The notes under the pieces are model-generated. The model was given only the letters and a program-made list of their open reading frames with translations, made no database searches and was not told where the DNA came from. DNA of 64,000 nucleotides from the NCBI RefSeq assembly GCF_018446385.1, contig NC_055987.1, forward strand, positions 32,623,202 through 32,687,201, in the 5' to 3' direction. Shown piece by piece: positions 58,860 through 64,000 of the stretch (positions are counted from its first letter, which is position 1; each line of letters begins with the position of its first letter). This DNA is from Zingiber officinale. Lineage: Eukaryota > Streptophyta > Magnoliopsida > Zingiberales > Zingiberaceae. The position numbers and the translations under genes were made by a program.

Positions 58860-59918
58860 TGTTGGACCCTGTAGTAGTTTTGATGTGATCAACCAAGTTG
58901 GTTAGGTCCTGCGTTTTGTCTAAACCCTGTGTCTAAGTGTGCAGGAACTTAGGAGCGCAGGAAGTAGAGCGGAAGACGCAGCTAGCGAGAAGGACGACAC
59001 GGGAAGGAAGCCGACGGGCTCGGTGCGTCCGAAGGACGAGAGAGCTGCGGAAGAGTAGTCCGGTGGAGCGAGAAGAACGTGTGTGGTGTTCGAGGGACGA
59101 GAAGCCGGACGGAAGCCTGCTCGAGGAGAAAGCCGGGAACTGGGTTCGGGTGAGCCCTATTCCGGATGGCCGCAATCACCCAAGGAGTCGAATCGGAGCA
59201 AGTCAACTGGAAGTTGACTTGTCAACGGTTCGGTCGACCGAACCTATTGATCGATCGATCTAACCCTTCTTTAACCGAAGCCAACCACAGCAGACACGTC
59301 GAATGCCACGTCAGAAGCTGACCGTTGGTGAAGCTGATCGGTCAACCGAACCTCCTGATCGGTCGATCGAACCGAAGTTAATCCAAAGACTTAGTCGAGC
59401 AAGATGATCGGGCCAACTCAGCTGGAAGACTGTTGGTCGATCGGTCGGCCGAACATAAGGATCGGTCGACCGAACAAAAGCTCATCCTCAGAGACTGCAC
59501 ATGGACGGAAGATTGGGCAGGTACAGCAGGTTTGGTCGACCGAACCCTCTCGAGTCAAACCTGATCCCGAAGGTTCAGGTTTACTGATAAGCTCTAGAAC
59601 CCCTATATAAAGGGGGTCTCGGGTAGCTATTCAGTACAACGAGTTTAGAACGAAATTCAACTCTGTAATTCCTGTTTAAGCAACCTCTGTGCTCTCAAAG
59701 TGTAAAAGGCTTCTTCGCCTTCAAAGAAGGAGTTTCTTACTGCGCTTTTCATCGCCCTGGATTAACAACCCTCTTGGTTGTAACCAGGTTAAGATTCTGT
59801 CTTCAGTTCTCTTTCTTTTATTAAGTGTTGCTTTATTTTAGAGTTGAATCGCTTTGAGGAGAGTAACTTTATTTGCAGGCAATTCACCCCCCTCTTGCCG
59901 GTCCCCGCTGCACCAACA
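58860..59918 (+). repeat. 5' LTR of the gag-only element
   Basis: 1059 bp from tgttggaccc to gcaccaaca. U3 contains at least five GGTCGACC/GGTCGATC-centred palindromes (59230-59545), then TATATAAA at 59605-59612. Confidence 0.92.
59605..59612 (+). promoter_or_regulatory. TATA box, 5' LTR of the gag-only element
   Basis: TATATAAA follows the palindrome cluster. The same site is in the 3' LTR at 62633-62640. Confidence 0.65.
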
Positions 59919-59983
59919 AGTAGTATCAGAGCCCAACAGCCTCAGAGGGACTAACCGTCATTTGAAGCATAAAGATCAGAACA

Positions 59984-61393
59984 ATGACCGGCGCGAACAT
60001 TCATCCCCCGAAGTTCGACGGAGATTTCGTTACATGGAAGCGAAAAATGGAGGTATTCTTTAAAACAGACTTTGAAATTTTAATTACTATGAAATATGGT
60101 TTTGCAGCTCCTAAAGACAAAGAAGAAAACACGTGGAGCAAGAAGGAGCAAGCCGATTTCGTCACAAACGGAAAAGCTGAATTCCACCTCCTCAGCGTTC
60201 TGCCACCTCAGGAGGTAAATCGGATCGGAAGCTACGACTCAGCGAAAGATCTCTGGGAGAAATTCCTGGAGCTTCACGAAGGTACCTCTGAAGCGAAGCT
60301 GGCGCGGTGCGACATCCTCCGGACACAACTAACAAACCTCCGGATGAACAACGGTGAGAAGGTATCGCAACTCCAAGCGAGAATCAAGGAGCTGATAACG
60401 TAACTAACGAACCTTGGAGAAGAAGTAACCAACTGGGATTCCATCCGATACGCGCTCAATGCCTTCCCGAGGACTTCAGAATGGGCGTCCTTAGTAGATG
60501 CTTACTACATCTCTAAGGACTTTGAGGTAAGTAGTTTAGAAAACTTGTTTTCAACTTTCGAACTTCATGAGTCTCGACTTGCAGAAAAACCAGTAGAGAA
60601 GTCGAACTTCAACGTTGCCCTACGAGCTGAAAAGGACGATCCCGACTCCGAAGCGTCAATCGACAAAAACGAAGCTGCGTTAATGGTAAGTCGTTTTAAT
60701 AAGTTTTTTAAATCTAACAAGTTTAGATCGCAGTCAAGTAAACGTCATCAAAAAGGAAGGACAGTCCGGTGCTACAATTGCAACGAAGAAGGGCACATCA
60801 AGGATGATTGCCCAAAATTGAAAAGCAAACAGAAAGATAAGGAAAGAAGCATGAAGCCAGCTCGACCCAAGCACAAAAACCTGAAGGCGACATGGGACGA
60901 CTCTTCATCCTCCGAGTCAGAAGTTGAAATATTCTCAGGATTAGCTCTACTAGCTAACCATCAGCCAGAAGAAGAGTTAAGCTCAGAGATGAGCATCGAT
61001 GAAGGGGGAGGAACATCAGAAGAGGAAAGTTGCAGTGAAGGGGGAGCCTCACCAAATCAGGTAAGTCAGGTACGCAATCTTACCCCTACTCAGTCCTTTC
61101 GCTTTATTAAAGCACTTTCTAAAGAGTTAGATAAATTTGAAAAGGAAAATGAAAATTTGAAATTAGAAAATGCAAAGTTAAAAAATAAAATTCAAGAAAT
61201 GAAATCTGATGCATGTTCAAAAGTAAATATTTTTCCAAAATCAAAAATAAAGTTATATGAAAAATTAAACTGGTATGTTAAACATCATCAGGGTCAAATT
61301 AGGAAAATACCAAGAAACTATGTACCACCTAAATTCCTGATTAATTCAGTAGGAAGGAACCTCTATTGGGTTCCAAAATCTGTGCTAAACTAA
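59984..61393 (+). pseudogene. Copia-type gag of the gag-only element, broken
   Basis: The N-terminal part (from MTGANIHPPKFDGDFVTWKR) is of the DUF4219/UBN2 gag type, with the ADFVTNGKAEFHLLSVLPPQ and DLWEKFLELHEG blocks. The downstream part has a zinc knuckle CYNCNEEGHIKDDC near 60770-60811, an acidic Ser/Glu-rich stretch and a coiled coil (about 61120-61210, rich in KLENAKLKNK). It matches the gags at 19400-20440 and 21560-22600, so these are one family. It is interrupted about once. Confidence 0.85.
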
Positions 61394-61895
61394 TCTCTTA
61401 AAATTAAAAACTTTATAGAGAGAAAATTAAACATTTTCTTTATGAAGACTTTGTCTAAGGAAGTGGTTGTTGCTCCAATAACCAAGAAGGCCTAGTGCCT
61501 CACCACGACCTGGAAGCTGAAATACTGAAACAAAAATATTTAATTAACTTTCTGACAAAAGCATTAAAAGTAGAATTAAAATGCTTTGAAAGTGTACAAA
61601 CACTTGAATAATGCTTTGAAAAATTATTCAAATAATGTTTCTTCATTTTTACTTAGAAATTCCTTTTGAAAGAACTTGCTTCCTCGTTTTTTTTGCTGTG
61701 ATCAAAGGGGGAGAGAAAAGTACAAGTTTAGGGGGAGCTAGGAAAATTAACTGTTTTCTCTCTAAACTATGTTGCAATTTTATTTATTGCAAATTTATGC
61801 TATACTTGTTAGTTTAGTAATTTTCTTAAAATTACGTTTACCTATTTTTAACCCTAACTTGAACTTGGGTTGATGCATATCAAAAAGGGGGAGAT

Positions 61896-62947
61896 TGTTG
61901 GACCCGTGGTAGTTTTGATGTGATCAACCAAGTTGGTTAGGTCCTGCGTTTTGTCTAAACCTTGTGTTTGAGTGTGCAGGAACTTAGGAGCGCAGGAAGT
62001 CGAGCGGAAGACACAGCTAGCGAGAAGGACGGCACTGGAAGGGAGTCGACAGGCTCGGTGCGTCTGAAGGACGAGAGAGCTGCGGAAGAGTACTCCGTGA
62101 GAAGAACGTGCACGACGTTCGAGGGACGAGAAGCCGGACGAAAGCCTACTCGAGGAGAAAGTCGGGAACTGGGTTTGGGTGAGCCCTATTCGGGATGGCT
62201 GCAATCACCCAAGGAGCCGAACCGGAGCAAGTCAACTGGAAGTTGACTTGTCAACGGTTCGGTCGACCGAACCTATTGATCGGTCGACCGAACCCTTCTT
62301 TAACCGAAGCCAACCGCAGCATACACGTCGAATGCCATGTCAGAAGCTGACCATTGGTGAAGCTGATCGGTCGACCGAACCTCCTGATCGGTCGACCAAC
62401 CCGAAGTTAATCCAGAGACTTAGTCGAGCAAGATGATCGGGCCAACTCAGCTGGAAGACCGTTGGCCGATCAGTCGACCGAACAAAAGCTCATCCTCAAA
62501 AACTGCACCTGGACGGAAGACTGGGCAGGTACAGCAGGTTCGGTCAACCGAACCTGGGGATCGGTCGACCGATCCCTCTCGAGTCAAACCTGATCCCGAA
62601 GGTTCAGGTTAACTAATAAGCTCTAGAACCCCTATATAAAGGGGGTCTCGAGTAGCTATTCAGTACAATGATTTTAGAACGAAATTCAACTCTGTAATTC
62701 ATGTTTAAGCAACCTCTGTGCTCTCAAAGTGTAAAAGGCTTCTCCGCCTTCAAAGAAGGAGTTTCTTACTGCGCTTTCCATCGCCCTGGATTAACAACCC
62801 TCTTGGTTGTAATCAGGTTAAGATTCTGTCTTCACTTCTCTTTCTTTTATTAAGTGTTGCTTTATTTTAGAGTTGAATCGCTTTGAGGACTGGAACTTTT
62901 ATTTGCAGGCAATTCACCCCCTCTTGCCGGTCCCCGCTGCACCAACA
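61896..62947 (+). repeat. 3' LTR of the gag-only element
   Basis: 1052 bp, the same layout as the 5' LTR, with its own GGTCGACC palindromes at 62258-62570 and TATATAAA at 62633-62640. Small length differences from the 5' LTR lie in U3. Confidence 0.92.
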
Positions 62948-63536
62948 GTTTGATTTGTACTTACTACATAAAAGAATAGAACCTCTGTTATTATAGATGC
63001 GCGTCCTCTTAATCTCTATATAATAGCAAGCACGCATACTTAGTATTTATTTCTTTAACTTATCAATGGGTGAGATTTATTCATTAAATCAATAGGCCCG
63101 ATGAGTTGGTAAATAGTACTGTTTATATGGTGTGTTATTGATTATAAAAGGAATCTGTGTCCTAATTATTTAGGCTGATGATGTCCCCTTGAGGAGCTCA
63201 TAGAATTATCATGTAAACCATGCAGGTGGACTTAATCTGACATGATAATAAAGTTGAGTGGTACTACTCTTGGAATCAGATGTTAATTAATTGGGTTGTC
63301 AGTAACTCAATTAATTAACAGACATATGACATCTTAAATACAGGGAGATTAACACACTCATGATAAGAAGGAGCCCATATTGTAATATGAGATTGGTGCG
63401 GTAGTTCAATAATAACCCTTTAGTGGTATGGGTTATTATTGATGGACTTGAGTTGAGTGTTTGGGCTGAACATAGGAAGCCCAAGCCCATCAGAAGGCCT
63501 AAACCAATTCCTCCTCTAGGTCCCTGTTGTAACCTC

Positions 63537-63545
63537 TATATAAAA
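63537..63545 (+). promoter_or_regulatory. TATA box of the right-hand Copia LTR
   Basis: TATATAAAA lies about 1 kb of LTR sequence after the LTR start, once the nested element is left out. Confidence 0.55.
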
Positions 63546-63714
63546 CCTCGCATCCACCATCCAACTTGGTTTTGGTTTTTTCTACCTTCCTAGGGCCGAC
63601 TGCAAGGGATATAAAAAGGAGTAGGTGGTGCCCCAAAAACCTAATTCCACAATTCTTTTCTCCTCCTTGTGGTCGGCGCTCCTTCTCTCCCTTGCTAGGG
63701 CTGGTGGCTTCTCC

Positions 63715-63830
63715 TTGGTGGTCTGTGCCTCCTCCTCCTTGGTGGCTGGCGCCTCCTCCTCCTTGGTGGCCGGCACCTCCTCCTCCTTGAGGGTCGGTGC
63801 CTCCTCCTCTACTCCTTGGTGGCTGGCGGT
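63715..63830 (+). repeat. ~27-bp GC-rich minisatellite in the Copia LTR
   Basis: The block ggtggctggcgcctcctcct plus ccttg repeats about four times with small changes. Long reading frames across it come from the repeat and are not genes. Confidence 0.7.
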
Positions 63831-64000
63831 TTTGGAAAGAAGCAAAGGGAAGGGTGTTTGTTGTCTTGGTAGATCGTCACCCACATGACGTCCAAGAAGA
63901 GGAGAGGAATACAATAGAAGATCAAGAGGTCTTTAGCTACAAAGGAAAAGGTACAACTAGTTCTTTGATTCCGCTGCGTAATTAGTTTATTTTTCTTTGT

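Larger units (their letters stand above)
58860..62947 (+). mobile_element. Gag-only LTR element (TR-GAG type), complete ends, target duplication gtttg
   Basis: The 4088-bp element has LTRs at 58860-59918 and 61896-62947, about 95% alike by eye, so an insertion of the order of one to two million years at usual grass LTR rates. The target duplication gtttg is at 58855-58859 and 62948-62952. A primer site (tagtatcagagccc, about 59921) follows the 5' LTR, and a polypurine tract (aaaaagggggagat) precedes the 3' LTR. The interior codes only for gag. It has no pol domains. The gag is interrupted about once. It is nested in the Copia LTR 58522-64000. Confidence 0.93.
58522..64000 (+). mobile_element. 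Copia LTR, plus strand, running off the window, with nested gag-only element
   Basis: The LTR starts tgttgggatgtatac at 58522 and continues past the window end. Without the nested element (58860-62952) 1.39 kb is visible. It resembles the LTR at 2487-5060 read on the other strand over much of its length (for example aagcctagcttttg, gtggtgccacaca-like and ggtgcggtagttcaataata). A TATATAAAA box is at 63537-63545. The segment 63715-63830 is a ~27-bp repeat of ggtggctggcgcctcctcct. Confidence 0.75.

Noticed and set aside
63566-63914. Reading frames rich in Pro, Trp, Ser or Glu on both strands
   Set aside because: They follow the 27-bp LTR minisatellite and have no domain; open frames are a by-product of the repeat.

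Overview
This is a plant nuclear window, most likely from a monocot with a large, repeat-rich genome. The evidence is spliced plant genes with GT-AG introns, very AT-rich spacers, and several nested LTR-retrotransposon families with tRNA-Met type primer sites. The style of the LTRs (repeated GGTCGACC, GGCGCC or ATCGAT words in U3) reminds me of Zingiberales such as ginger, but that is only an impression. I recognise four host gene loci: the last exon of the Sm-like gene LSM2 (9320-9442), two related Agenet-domain genes in the same orientation (10396-11001 and 43118-43796), and a flap endonuclease FEN1 gene on the minus strand (46079-49544). The rest is mostly mobile DNA. Layout, left to right: 1-5060 is a minus-strand Copia element (integrase remnant, leader, 2.57-kb LTR) inserted into a plus-strand Copia element (5061-8699), whose 3' LTR carries a tRNA-derived SINE with a clear target duplication. 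LSM2 exon and Agenet gene 1 follow. 12775-16370 is an old Ty3/gypsy (Tat-type) fossil containing a partial TRIM and a PIF/Harbinger-like MITE. 16384-23815 holds two gag-only Copia-like elements in opposite orientation, the first carrying a complete TRIM. 23816-27070 holds LTRs of two more families. 27071-42900 is another Tat-type fossil. Into its interior a young 7.1-kb gag-only element has jumped (27656-34753, target duplication gaaga), and its LTR carries a 6.8-kb hAT DNA transposon (35197-41977). The hAT element contains, besides a decayed transposase, spliced fragments of host genes: a LOG cytokinin-activating enzyme, a NEK kinase and probably a CDC48 ATPase, all on the transposase strand. 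After Agenet gene 2 and FEN1 comes a minus-strand Tat fossil (about 51000-58010) with an antisense additional ORF, itself hit by a complete TRIM (52525-53190). The window ends in a plus-strand Copia LTR (58522-64000+) that was hit by a 4.1-kb gag-only element (58860-62947, target duplication gtttg). Main points of interest: the gene-capturing hAT element; at least four gag-only, pol-less retroelements that must depend on proteins made elsewhere; LTR U3 regions each filled with their own repeated palindrome; an antisense ORF in the Tat elements; and a FEN1 gene whose visible coding region stops inside the PCNA-binding (PIP) motif. All coordinates and similarities were read by eye; no alignment or database search was run.
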